A DNA stretch of 54,235 nucleotides from Candidatus Dadabacteria bacterium (GTDB lineage: Bacteria > Desulfobacterota_D > UBA1144 > Nemesobacterales > Nemesobacteraceae). The position numbers were made by a program, and so were the translations under genes. Where the stretch lies: NCBI GenBank assembly GCA_022826905.1, contig JAJDUA010000009.1:1-54235 (forward strand), given 5' to 3'. Of the stretch, positions 7,747-15,647 are shown piece after piece; the stretch's first letter is position 1; each line of letters begins with the position of its first letter. The notes beneath the pieces were generated by a model. It searched no databases and had not been told where the DNA came from. It saw nothing but the letters and a program-made list of their open reading frames with translations.

Positions 7747-8376
7747 TTGCAGTCAATAAATGCGAAAACCCAGGATAATGGAGTCTTGAAAAGCCCCTTT
7801 AATCACTTGTGGCGGGATATTGTGGTTAACACAAAAGAGATCTCCTCCGGGAGAAAGAAAGAAGCCAGGTCCGGGATGCGCCTTATCTACGGAATTCACG
7901 GTACACCGTTTGGAAAATGTCTTATCGGGGTCTGCGAAGAAGCTATATGTCATATGAGTTTTTTCCGCACCGATGCTGAAACCCACTTGGAAGAATTCAG
8001 GAAGGTATGGCAGAATCCGAAGAATCGAAGGGATGACAAAGAGACGGCTGAAGTATTGCGAAACTTGCTGTTTTCCCCAGGAAGACGGCCGCCGACGATA
8101 CTGCTCCTTGGAACACGGTTTCAGCTCAAGGTATGGGAAAAGCTGATGGAGGTCCGGGAGGGTGAAACTTTGTCCTATTCAGAACTTGCGGAGTCCGCAG
8201 GAGTACCTACTGCCGTAAGGGCCGTCTCAAATGCCGTGGCGGGGAATCCGGTTGCTTATTTGGTGCCTTGCCACCGTATTATAGGAAAGGCGGGGGATCT
8301 TCACGGCTACCGCTGGGGGCTTGACGTGAAAAGGGCGATTCTTGAATACGAAGGGGTTAATCTGGTTTCGCAGTGA
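7747..8376 (+). CDS. ogt: Methylated-DNA--protein-cysteine methyltransferase (Ogt-like)
   Basis: This suicide repair protein takes the methyl group from O6-methylguanine. The acceptor motif PCHRII is present (VPCHRIIGKAGDLHGYRWG), with the preceding helix-turn-helix RFQLKVWEKLMEVREGETLSYSELA. The N-terminal half resembles the ribonuclease-like domain of Ada/Ogt. At 209 residues it is longer than the usual 160-180 because of an N-terminal extension. The start is TTG 7747, preceded by AAGGAGGT inside the end of the acyl-CoA dehydrogenase gene. A later ATG (7878, GMRLIYG) could give a more standard length. Confidence 0.85.
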   Translation: MQSINAKTQDNGVLKSPFNHLWRDIVVNTKEISSGRKKEARSGMRLIYGIHGTPFGKCLIGVCEEAICHMSFFRTDAETHLEEFRKVWQNPKNRRDDKETAEVLRNLLFSPGRRPPTILLLGTRFQLKVWEKLMEVREGETLSYSELAESAGVPTAVRAVSNAVAGNPVAYLVPCHRIIGKAGDLHGYRWGLDVKRAILEYEGVNLVSQ

Positions 8377-8400
8377 TGAATTAGGTCTGAGTTTGCGCGC

Positions 8401-9456
8401 TCAGCGAAGAGGCTCTTCCTTTGTCATGCAGTGTATAGCTCCAAATCCCCACACAAGGTCGACGCAGTCAATTCCCACTACATGTCTTGCGGGAAAAAGC
8501 TCCGACAGTATACCTAGCGCCTCGCGGTCTTTCGGATCGTTATAGATGGGAACGAGGACTTTTTCGTTTGAGACATAGAAATTGGCGTAAGTTGCCGGAA
8601 GCCTCTCGCCTTCAAAAAAAAGCGGTGAGGGCATTGGTAAGGGGACGATTTCAATTTTTCCTCCATCTTCGAGCCTTAGGTCCTGGAGCATCTCAAGGTT
8701 TTCGCGAAGCGGGCGGTAATTCGGGTCTCCAGCGCTGTTCTCAAAGCATAAGGCAACCGTGCTGGGATCCGTAAACCTGCATATATCGTCAACATGGCCG
8801 TTTGTATCATCTCCCTCTATGCCTCTGCTAAGCCAGAGAATGTTCGTTGCACCGAAATACTCGGAGAACATTGCATCGTAGTCGTTTTTCTCGAAAGAAG
8901 AATTCCTTACCTGTTTGTCCGCGCTTAGAAGACACTGCTTAGTCGTTATTAAGGAACCTTCTCCGTTTACGTCAATGCTTCCGCCTTCAAGAATGATTTT
9001 CTTTCCAAGACGTACAGGGGTTTCTAAGTCGAAACAAAGGGTCTCGGCCATAAACCCCGGAACCATGTCGTCGTTTTCCCAGTCTGTGTACTTAGCCCAT
9101 CCGTTAAACCCGAAATCAAGGATGCTCAGTTTCCCGGAATCATCTCTTACGAAGAAAGGACCGGAATCCCGTATCCAGGACCTGTCTGTGGAGCACTCGT
9201 AGAACTCCACGTTGGCAAGATCAGTTAACCCTTCTCTGAGAAACCCCTCGGCCCGCTTTTGTGTTCCTCCAGGATCAACTATTATTTTCACCTTCTCTGA
9301 TTCTGATAGGTGGCTTACAATTTCGCGGTAAACCCTCTTGATCCCCGAGAATTTTCCCGGCCAGTCGCTTATGTTCTGCGGCCACACAAGCCATGTGGCA
9401 CCGTGAGGTTCCCATTCGGCCGGAAGTCTATAGCGCACCACCTGAGAATCACTCAA
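8401..9456 (-). CDS. aguA: Agmatine deiminase
   Basis: AguA hydrolyses agmatine to N-carbamoylputrescine and ammonia. This 351-residue member of the peptidyl-arginine deiminase/agmatine deiminase family shows WEPHGATWLVWP at the N-terminus, RDSGPFFV, EGGSIDVNGEG, GDDTNGHVDD and the C-terminal catalytic cysteine in GAIHCMT. It begins 2 nt after the aguB stop, so both are in one operon. Together they give a route from agmatine to putrescine. Confidence 0.93.
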   Translation of the reverse strand: MSDSQVVRYRLPAEWEPHGATWLVWPQNISDWPGKFSGIKRVYREIVSHLSESEKVKIIVDPGGTQKRAEGFLREGLTDLANVEFYECSTDRSWIRDSGPFFVRDDSGKLSILDFGFNGWAKYTDWENDDMVPGFMAETLCFDLETPVRLGKKIILEGGSIDVNGEGSLITTKQCLLSADKQVRNSSFEKNDYDAMFSEYFGATNILWLSRGIEGDDTNGHVDDICRFTDPSTVALCFENSAGDPNYRPLRENLEMLQDLRLEDGGKIEIVPLPMPSPLFFEGERLPATYANFYVSNEKVLVPIYNDPKDREALGILSELFPARHVVGIDCVDLVWGFGAIHCMTKEEPLR

Positions 9457-9458
9457 TT

Positions 9459-10355
9459 TCAGGTGCTGGGATTATTGTCTATAAACCTTTGCCGAAGCTC
9501 GGAGTAGGCATCAATTCTTCGGTCTCGAAGAAAGGGCCAGTTCCTTCTTGTTTCCTCAAGTTTCCGAAGATCGATCTCGGCCAGTATGATTTCCTCTCTC
9601 TTACCGGAAGCCTCGCAAATCACCGTTCCTTGGGGATCGCAAACAAAGGAATTTCCCCAGAAATTTATTCCTCCGCCGTTTTCTCCCGATTCCTCGAAAC
9701 CTACTCTGTTCACGGCTGCGACATAGATTCCGTTTGAGATTGCATGGGCGCGCTGAACAGTTTTCCATGCTTCAAGTTGAGTACTTTTCGAGCGTTCATC
9801 CTCATTCGTGCGCCACCCTATGGCGGTCGGATAGAAGATAATTTCCGCTCCCTTGAGCGAAGCTATACGCGCGGCTTCGGGATACCACTGATCCCAGCAG
9901 ATAAGCGTGCCTATCTTTGCAAAGCCGGTTTCAAAGCACGAAAATCCCGTGTCTCCGGGAGCAAAATAGAACTTCTCGAAATAGCCCGGATCATCCGGTA
10001 TGTGCATTTTTCTGTAGATGCCGGAAATCTCTCCGGCGGGATCGATCAGTACGAGGGAGTTGTGATATACTCCGGAAGCCCTCCTCTCAAAAAGTGGGCA
10101 TATGATAAAAACTCCTCTTTTCTTCGCTTCTACGCACAATCTGTGCGTTGCCGGACCGGGGATGGGCTCTGCAAGGTCAAAACAGTTCGTGTCTTCCGAC
10201 TGACAGAAGTATCTTGTTAGGAAAAGTTCCGGAAGGCAGACTATATTCACTCCAAGGGCCGAAGCCTTTCCTACGCTTGATATGGCTTCTTTTATGTTTT
10301 CTTCTCTTTCTTTGTGCGCACGACTCTGAACAAGTGCGATTTTGAAAGCACTCAT
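9459..10355 (-). CDS. aguB: N-carbamoylputrescine amidase
   Basis: This nitrilase-superfamily amidohydrolase converts N-carbamoylputrescine to putrescine, CO2 and ammonia. The Glu-Lys-Cys triad is visible: E in CLPELFLT, K in YRKMHIPDD and C in LICWDQWYPEAAR. The 298-residue length matches AguB. It is the first gene of the aguB-aguA pair. No arginine decarboxylase is seen in the window, so the agmatine source lies elsewhere. Confidence 0.93.
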   Translation of the reverse strand: MSAFKIALVQSRAHKEREENIKEAISSVGKASALGVNIVCLPELFLTRYFCQSEDTNCFDLAEPIPGPATHRLCVEAKKRGVFIICPLFERRASGVYHNSLVLIDPAGEISGIYRKMHIPDDPGYFEKFYFAPGDTGFSCFETGFAKIGTLICWDQWYPEAARIASLKGAEIIFYPTAIGWRTNEDERSKSTQLEAWKTVQRAHAISNGIYVAAVNRVGFEESGENGGGINFWGNSFVCDPQGTVICEASGKREEIILAEIDLRKLEETRRNWPFLRDRRIDAYSELRQRFIDNNPST

Positions 10356-10404
10356 ATAAATATGATAACTCCCCGTAACGGGATAATAAAGGAATGTGAA
10401 CAGT

Positions 10405-10458
10405 CCGATCCGAGTGGGTAGCTCAAGCCTGATTGCGATGGCTACCCTTGATGATCGG
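10405..10458. repeat. Two-stage hairpin in the aguB upstream gap
   Basis: CCGATC (10405-10410) pairs with GATCGG (10453-10458), and GGGTAGC (10416-10422) pairs with GCTACCC (10441-10447). A symmetric 5/5 internal loop separates the stems and the apical loop has 18 nt. No T-run follows on the minus strand, so it is not a plain terminator for the Cache gene. It may be a 5' leader structure of aguBA or a chromosomal repeat. Confidence 0.45.
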
Positions 10459-10497
10459 TCACTACGTTACTGCTGGAACTTTCAGAAGAATTCCTTG

Positions 10498-11850
10498 CTA
10501 GGTTCGCTTTCTCAGGAAAACGACTGGGAACAAAACTGACGCTGCAAGTAGCAGGTTGAACAAAGCCGTATTATCCTGCCCGGCGGCGACCGCGCAACCT
10601 CCATCATTGTTTTCAGGTTCGGGATAAACTCCGGAACCGAAGATATACATGAAGCGGCCGACAGGATCTTCATGATGACCAACATCTGCCGCTTCGATGT
10701 AACTTATCTTGTGTGAATTACCTGGAACCAAGCTGTTTTCCAGCCATTGCGGAGTTGGTTCATCGCCGGGGCGCAACCAATGATATTCGACAAAGTTCCC
10801 TTTTCCTTCTTTAGGAATCCCGTCTTCGGTTATAAAACTCCTAAGCAGCGTCGCGATATCCTTGTCTCTTTCCCCGTCAACCGGATTTGGATTCGGGTCC
10901 CTGAGCTTAAGATTCAGGCCGTTCAGTTCAGGGCTGTTTCCGTTTAGTATCACGGTGGCATCTTCATCCAGTTCCATGATGAAAACGTATACGCTGCCTT
11001 CCTTGAAATCTCCTTCCGAAAAACAGGCGATTTTTTTCTGAAATTCCGTGTACCTTATAGAAGCCATATCATCAAACGTTATAGTCCTATCAGGGTCCTC
11101 TTTTCTCAACTCCTCCATCGCTTTTCTTCTACCATCCACCAGCATGTCCTGGGTGACGGAAATAATGCTTTTTACATACAGTTTAAGAAGCAACTTCTGC
11201 ACATCCAGACTCTCCTCGTCTTCAACATCACTGGCTGTGGTGTCGAGTTCGAGACCCGTGCAATCGGGTTCGATTATAGCAGAGTCTTCTTTGTCGTGAT
11301 GAAAGCCCGCTATGACGATGAACTCTCCGTAGATTGTATCCACTTTCTCTCCGCAAGCCTGTCTGCTCTCTCCGCCGTATTCGTACCCTGCGCAGCCCCC
11401 TTCTTCGATTAATTTCCCTAGGGCACCCCCGACCTGCGAACCTACGGCGCCGGGATCAACCACTTTACCATACAGTCCGGGATGTACCGGGTGATTATCT
11501 ATGATATTAGCGGAGTTTATTACTATGGAGTACATGTCATCTGCATCGTTGAAAACTCCCTTCTTTCTTAGCTCCTCGAAAAATGTCACCCAGAGACTTA
11601 CCAGCTCTTTCTGTTCTTCCAGAGTGGGATTGGGATTATTGGCTCTTAATAACGGCCTGAAATGTTCAATTACATGGGAGAGAAATTCCCTCACCTCCGC
11701 TTCACTTGTGATATCGACATCTTCCGCCGCCTTATTGCTCTGACTTTCATCATGAGCTGAAGCTTCAATTCCGAACGAAAAAACAAACCCCAGCAAAAGA
11801 AATCCCAAGAGCATTCCGCGCGTTTTAACCTTCATCCTTTTCCTCCTCAC
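10498..11850 (-). CDS. Secreted Cache-domain protein with CTERM-like anchor
   Basis: The protein has 450 residues. A signal peptide is followed by an acidic helical region. A Cache-like segment lies around residues 285-400 (VYVFIMELDEDATVILNG, then GNFVEYHWLRPG), typical of extracytoplasmic small-molecule sensing. The last 32 residues form a tripartite sorting signal: GGCAVA, a hydrophobic helix, then RKRT. This resembles CTERM tails processed by intramembrane sorting proteases. No transmitter domain is present, so it is a free or surface-anchored sensor or binding protein. ATG at 11850 or the later ATG in KRMKVK (11835) could be the start. It lies downstream of the multihaem operon on the same strand. 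Confidence 0.65.
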   Translation of the reverse strand: MRRKRMKVKTRGMLLGFLLLGFVFSFGIEASAHDESQSNKAAEDVDITSEAEVREFLSHVIEHFRPLLRANNPNPTLEEQKELVSLWVTFFEELRKKGVFNDADDMYSIVINSANIIDNHPVHPGLYGKVVDPGAVGSQVGGALGKLIEEGGCAGYEYGGESRQACGEKVDTIYGEFIVIAGFHHDKEDSAIIEPDCTGLELDTTASDVEDEESLDVQKLLLKLYVKSIISVTQDMLVDGRRKAMEELRKEDPDRTITFDDMASIRYTEFQKKIACFSEGDFKEGSVYVFIMELDEDATVILNGNSPELNGLNLKLRDPNPNPVDGERDKDIATLLRSFITEDGIPKEGKGNFVEYHWLRPGDEPTPQWLENSLVPGNSHKISYIEAADVGHHEDPVGRFMYIFGSGVYPEPENNDGGCAVAAGQDNTALFNLLLAASVLFPVVFLRKRT

Positions 11851-12033
11851 GCTTTAATATTCCATTTGGTGTTTTTAGGTTTTCTTCCCTAATTTTTGCG
11901 TTTGAACAAGAGTGACTCTAACTCCACTCACGCAAATATTGTAACTTTACAAGGTTGATAGTAAAAGGTGAAAAATTTTTCTATCTGAAACTCTTTTAAT
12001 TAGGCAAACTGGAGGCTGTAATTGTTTTTCTCG

Positions 12034-12642
12034 TTAACGTTGTGAAAGGGGTATGCGGATAACAACGCCACCCATAGTCTTGCCAAGCTTGAAATCGCTT
12101 CGCGGACTGTCTTTGTGATTGTTATGGCAGTTAATGCACGCCGGAGCCACGGCAGCATCCGGGTAGACTGCCGTGAAGAATGTTTTTCCACCCAGTGTCT
12201 CTTTCGCGTAAAAGGGCTTCTGTCTCTCAGCTACCGCTTCAAGTCCTTGTTTTTCAACCTCGGTTTTAGGTGCGTTTTGCTTGTTAATCGGCCAGAGCGA
12301 AAGAAGGGAATAACTGAAAACGTTGGTTTTGTCCGAAGCCATTTTGGCTCCCATGCGGAACATCTGGGCCGGCAGTGGAAGTGCCTTGTCATCCTTCCAG
12401 TGCTCGCTTGCCTTGATAACTTTTTCTTCGTCCTGTAGACGATCGACTACTTCGCGGGTGTAGACGGTCCGGTCGGACTCTATTACGGCATAAAGTGCGT
12501 CGGCCATCATTCTGGGAGTGAAGATGGTGCCGGATTCCTGATTGTCCCCGCTGCCACCACCACTGCCGCATCCTATTGCCAAGGCAGTCAAAAAAAACCC
12601 ACCTAGTGTAAGTGCACAGACAGTTCTGGCCATAATCATCAT
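12034..12642 (-). CDS. DUF3365 haem-binding lipoprotein
   Basis: This roughly 200-residue protein has a lipobox (LAIGC) followed by a Gly/Ser linker, so it is probably lipid-anchored in the periplasm. The body matches the DUF3365/Tll0287-like fold, and one CINCH haem c motif sits near the C-terminus. Such proteins act as redox or signalling haem sensors in other bacteria; the role here is inferred. The start overlaps the stop of the multihaem cytochrome by 4 nt (ATGA), showing translational coupling. ATG 12633 is an alternative start. Confidence 0.85.
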   Translation of the reverse strand: MMIMARTVCALTLGGFFLTALAIGCGSGGGSGDNQESGTIFTPRMMADALYAVIESDRTVYTREVVDRLQDEEKVIKASEHWKDDKALPLPAQMFRMGAKMASDKTNVFSYSLLSLWPINKQNAPKTEVEKQGLEAVAERQKPFYAKETLGGKTFFTAVYPDAAVAPACINCHNNHKDSPRSDFKLGKTMGGVVIRIPLSQR

Positions 12643-13964
12643 TTCTTTTTTCTCTTCAGGTCTTCAATCGCCCGCTGCACTGCCATATCGACGCTTTCGA
12701 CATGACGGGACGGCTGTCCTTGAAAATTCCGTTCAATGAGAACCGGGTCTGCAAGAGCATCGATCGAAAAGGAAAGCCCGTGACATTCCATGCAGACGCC
12801 GCGGATCATCTTCTCGTTCGGCTGCAAGTTCTTATTTTGATTATGCTGAACTAAAACCCATTTGTCATCCCCTTTTTTGTGTGATTCCCTCGGCAGATGA
12901 CACGTGGCGCAACTCACACCGCTTCCCGGGACGCCGATACCGCTTACCTCCTCCTGCCAAAGTTTGAAGTGGGGGGAATCCTTGTAGGACTTGCTGTGGT
13001 TATCGGCGTGACACTCGAGGCAGGAATCCAGCGCGGCTCTGGTGGTATCGAATTTATGGGCGTCATGGCACGACGTGCAGCCGAGTTCGCGTTCCATTGC
13101 TTCGGGGTCCATAGACAGGCGTGCGAGTGATGGTGACATGGGCGAGAGGCCCGAGGCAATGCGCATGCCGTGTTTTCCCCCGAGAAATCCCGAGACTTCG
13201 TTTTCATGACAGGACTTACATGCCTCATGGGTCGGTGAATCGTCCCACAGGGCTTTTGGGTCCTCAGCGACATGGCAGTCCGAGCAGTTGACCCCGGTGC
13301 GGGCGTGGACTGTCCCGGCCCATTCGGCAAGCAGAGCGGGGTCGACCTCCCGGTCTGCGGGAGCGTCGTGATCTCCAAACGAAAGAGGGGGACCGAGTGC
13401 CTCGGGTTCGTCTCTTTTGCTCACAAGCGGTGTAACAAGCACCCCGGGTTCGTCGCTGTGTTCAAGTAGAAAGTCTTCGTAGAGAGCCCGGTTATCGTGA
13501 AAGTTGTGGCAGCCGGCTGTGGCGCAGGTGTTAAAGTCCATTTCAGTGTGGGTAGGGCGTTGCTCGGCAATATCGAAATGGCAGTGGAAGCAGTGATCGT
13601 CAGGCACCGTGACTCCCATGGATGTTACCATTTCTGGGCGATGTTCCACATGGCAACTCACGCACAGGCGCGCGTTGAGGAGTTCAAGCTCCGCGAGGTT
13701 GCGCGGGTCGGAGAATACGCTTTCGGCATGGGAGTCATTTGCCATCTCAAGCTCTTCGGCATGACAATCAAGACAGGCTTTTTGGGGAACGCCTTCAAAT
13801 GGGATGTGGCACGCTTCGCAGGCGAGTTCGATCTGATGGTGTCCATGGGTCGCTTCACCGGGTAGAAAAGCCTGCTGATTATCCGTCTGGAGACGCCAGA
13901 TGAAAAATGCTCCGATCAGGAGGTTGCAGAAAACTAGAAGTCCCCAATAGGTTCGAGTGCGCAC
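12639..13964 (-). CDS. Multihaem c-type cytochrome (11 haem motifs)
   Basis: This 441-residue protein has one N-terminal membrane helix (WGLLVFCNLLIGAFFIW) and a periplasmic part with ten CxxCH motifs (CEACH, CLDCH, CVSCH, CFHCH, CSDCH, CKSCH, CTSCH, CLECH, CATCH, CMECH) plus one CX4CH (CATAGCH). It therefore probably binds eleven haems. Many extra histidines can serve as distal ligands. It resembles membrane-anchored multihaem electron carriers but I do not recognise a named enzyme. It is the middle gene of a three-gene unit, 13 nt after the membrane protein gene and overlapping the DUF3365 gene. Confidence 0.9.
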   Translation of the reverse strand: MRTRTYWGLLVFCNLLIGAFFIWRLQTDNQQAFLPGEATHGHHQIELACEACHIPFEGVPQKACLDCHAEELEMANDSHAESVFSDPRNLAELELLNARLCVSCHVEHRPEMVTSMGVTVPDDHCFHCHFDIAEQRPTHTEMDFNTCATAGCHNFHDNRALYEDFLLEHSDEPGVLVTPLVSKRDEPEALGPPLSFGDHDAPADREVDPALLAEWAGTVHARTGVNCSDCHVAEDPKALWDDSPTHEACKSCHENEVSGFLGGKHGMRIASGLSPMSPSLARLSMDPEAMERELGCTSCHDAHKFDTTRAALDSCLECHADNHSKSYKDSPHFKLWQEEVSGIGVPGSGVSCATCHLPRESHKKGDDKWVLVQHNQNKNLQPNEKMIRGVCMECHGLSFSIDALADPVLIERNFQGQPSRHVESVDMAVQRAIEDLKRKKK

Positions 13965-13977
13965 GGTTGATTTATCC

Positions 13978-14511
13978 TCAGAAGTAATAGATCGATAGAA
14001 TGTGCAGGGCTATAAGGGCGGGAAGCGGCGAGAGTATTAGCACGTGTATCCAGATTATACGCCTTCTCCATTTGTGGCTCAGATGTCTTGCGAACTGATA
14101 CCGCGACCATATGCTGCCTGCCGCGAGTGCGCCGCCCAGATTGGCGGCTACGAACACTATCATCAGAGCTAGGTTCAGGTTCGAGCCAAACCGCATGCCC
14201 GTATGGGCCACCAGCACGATGAGTCCCGCTACGCCCAGTATTCCGTGCAAGACCCGCCAGGATGAAAATGAGCCAAACCACAGCCGCCTCCAGTGCTTCC
14301 GGAAGTAAAGTGCTAAGCACATAAGAGAGAATCCCAGCAGCAAAAATCCCGTGACTTGCTGCCACAGTCCGCTACGCCAGAGTATATCGAAAGGTATGTT
14401 CTGGCGGACCGTCCGGGAATACGGAATCACCGCTAGAGAGATGACTATAACTAGCGTGACAGCCGAAGCTGCGACCGTGACAAGTCCCATAGCCTCTATT
14501 CCGCGCAACAA
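13978..14511 (-). CDS. Four-helix membrane protein, possible b-type cytochrome
   Basis: This 177-residue protein has about four to five membrane segments. Histidines sit in helices in pairs suited to haem b (WRVLHGILG, LVAHTGMRFG, IIWIHVL, ALHILSIYYF), recalling ferric-reductase-like or cytochrome b561-like quinol oxidoreductases. Placed first in the operon before the multihaem cytochrome, it could pass electrons from the quinone pool to the periplasmic haem chain. Haem binding is inferred and not proven by a diagnostic motif. Confidence 0.65.
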   Translation of the reverse strand: MLRGIEAMGLVTVAASAVTLVIVISLAVIPYSRTVRQNIPFDILWRSGLWQQVTGFLLLGFSLMCLALYFRKHWRRLWFGSFSSWRVLHGILGVAGLIVLVAHTGMRFGSNLNLALMIVFVAANLGGALAAGSIWSRYQFARHLSHKWRRRIIWIHVLILSPLPALIALHILSIYYF

Positions 14512-14871
14512 CTTAATGGTCTATAGCCTCCTCTGCATCCAGCGAGAGTATGCTATTAAAATATATGTTTGTAGAGATGCTTATCAAGCTGGATTGTAAC
14601 AGTTCTCCCTTGAGCGGTGATCAGTTACGCGGGAAACTTGGCAGAAGACAAGAAGTTTCACTCGACGCTTGCCGTCTCCTCGACCAATGCCATTTACGGG
14701 GATTCGGGTATCATTAGAAATTCAAGAGAATCGGGGAAGTCTACGAGACGCAATCGCGGGGGACACCGAACTCTTTAGGACTTCGCTGTCAGTTTGCGGA
14801 AAACTCTCCAAGATGTATTGACGGCGGCAAAAGGCTTCACCTGATCTCCGCTACGACCTGATCCTGATAAC
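14512..14871. other. 360-bp divergent intergenic region
   Basis: This separates the cytochrome operon (minus) from tauE (plus). It contains no convincing gene or RNA. A plus-strand frame from about 14632 to 14779 reads SSTNAIYGDSG, vaguely like the SSTxxYG of sugar-nucleotide epimerases, but no other part of that fold is visible. I treat it as non-coding or an unrecognisable relic. Confidence 0.4.
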
Positions 14872-15633
14872 ATGTACGAATACGACCTTTTTTCCCTAGC
14901 CCTGCTTTTTTTGACCGGTGTTCTGGCCGGATTGATAAACGTGATGGCGGGCGGGGGAAGCAGCATCGTGCTTCCCGTGCTCATATTTCTTGGAATTGAT
15001 CCCACGGTTGCAAACGGAACAAACAGGGTGGCGATTCTGTTTCAGAATTTCTTCGCGACTCTCTCCTTCAGAAAAGAAGGCGTTGCCGACATAAAAACCA
15101 GCGTCAAGCTGGCGGCTTTTACCCTTCCCGGCGTTCTTGTGGGAGCTTTCGCGGCGGTACGGGTGGGGGATGAGCTTTTCGAGAAAATCCTGGCCGTCGT
15201 ACTTATCTTTGTCTGCGCCTCTTTTTTCCTTAAAGTTGATTCCTTCGGCAAGTTGCTCGGGGGCAGAGACGAAGCAGGGAGTGGGTGGGTTCTTTACCCG
15301 GCACTTGTACTTATAGGTTTTTACGGCGGCTTTATCCAGGTCGGGGTGGGACTTTTCATAATGGCGGCTCTTTATCATCTTATGGGAGCATCCCTCGCCA
15401 AGGTAAACGCGCACAAGGTAATTGTGGTGCTTACCTACACAATTCCCGCAATCTTGATATTCTTTCTAAGCGGTAACATAAGCTGGTTCATAGGGATTTG
15501 TCTCGCTGTGGGAAATTCGGTTGGCGGATGGTTCGGTGCTACGGTTTCTGTAAGGGGCGGCGAAAAATACATAAGGATGGCACTTGTCACTGCCGTCGGG
15601 CTTATGGCCCTTAAGCTACTCGGGGTGTTTTAG
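14872..15633 (+). CDS. TauE/SafE family membrane transporter
   Basis: This 253-residue integral membrane protein has about eight hydrophobic segments. The opening LLFLTGVLAGLINVMAGGGSSIVLPVLIFLGIDPTVANGTNR is the family signature (sulfite/sulfonate-type anion exporter, COG0730), as is the mid-repeat GFYGGFIQVGVGLF. The substrate is unknown. It converges on the ABC exporter gene, with 14 nt between the stops. Confidence 0.9.
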   Translation: MYEYDLFSLALLFLTGVLAGLINVMAGGGSSIVLPVLIFLGIDPTVANGTNRVAILFQNFFATLSFRKEGVADIKTSVKLAAFTLPGVLVGAFAAVRVGDELFEKILAVVLIFVCASFFLKVDSFGKLLGGRDEAGSGWVLYPALVLIGFYGGFIQVGVGLFIMAALYHLMGASLAKVNAHKVIVVLTYTIPAILIFFLSGNISWFIGICLAVGNSVGGWFGATVSVRGGEKYIRMALVTAVGLMALKLLGVF

Positions 15634-15647
15634 GCGCTTGGCGGGTG

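Noticed and set aside
14632-14779. Relic of a sugar-nucleotide epimerase (SSTNAIYGDSG)
   Set aside because: Only about ten residues resemble the family; no nucleotide-binding loop or further homology is visible.
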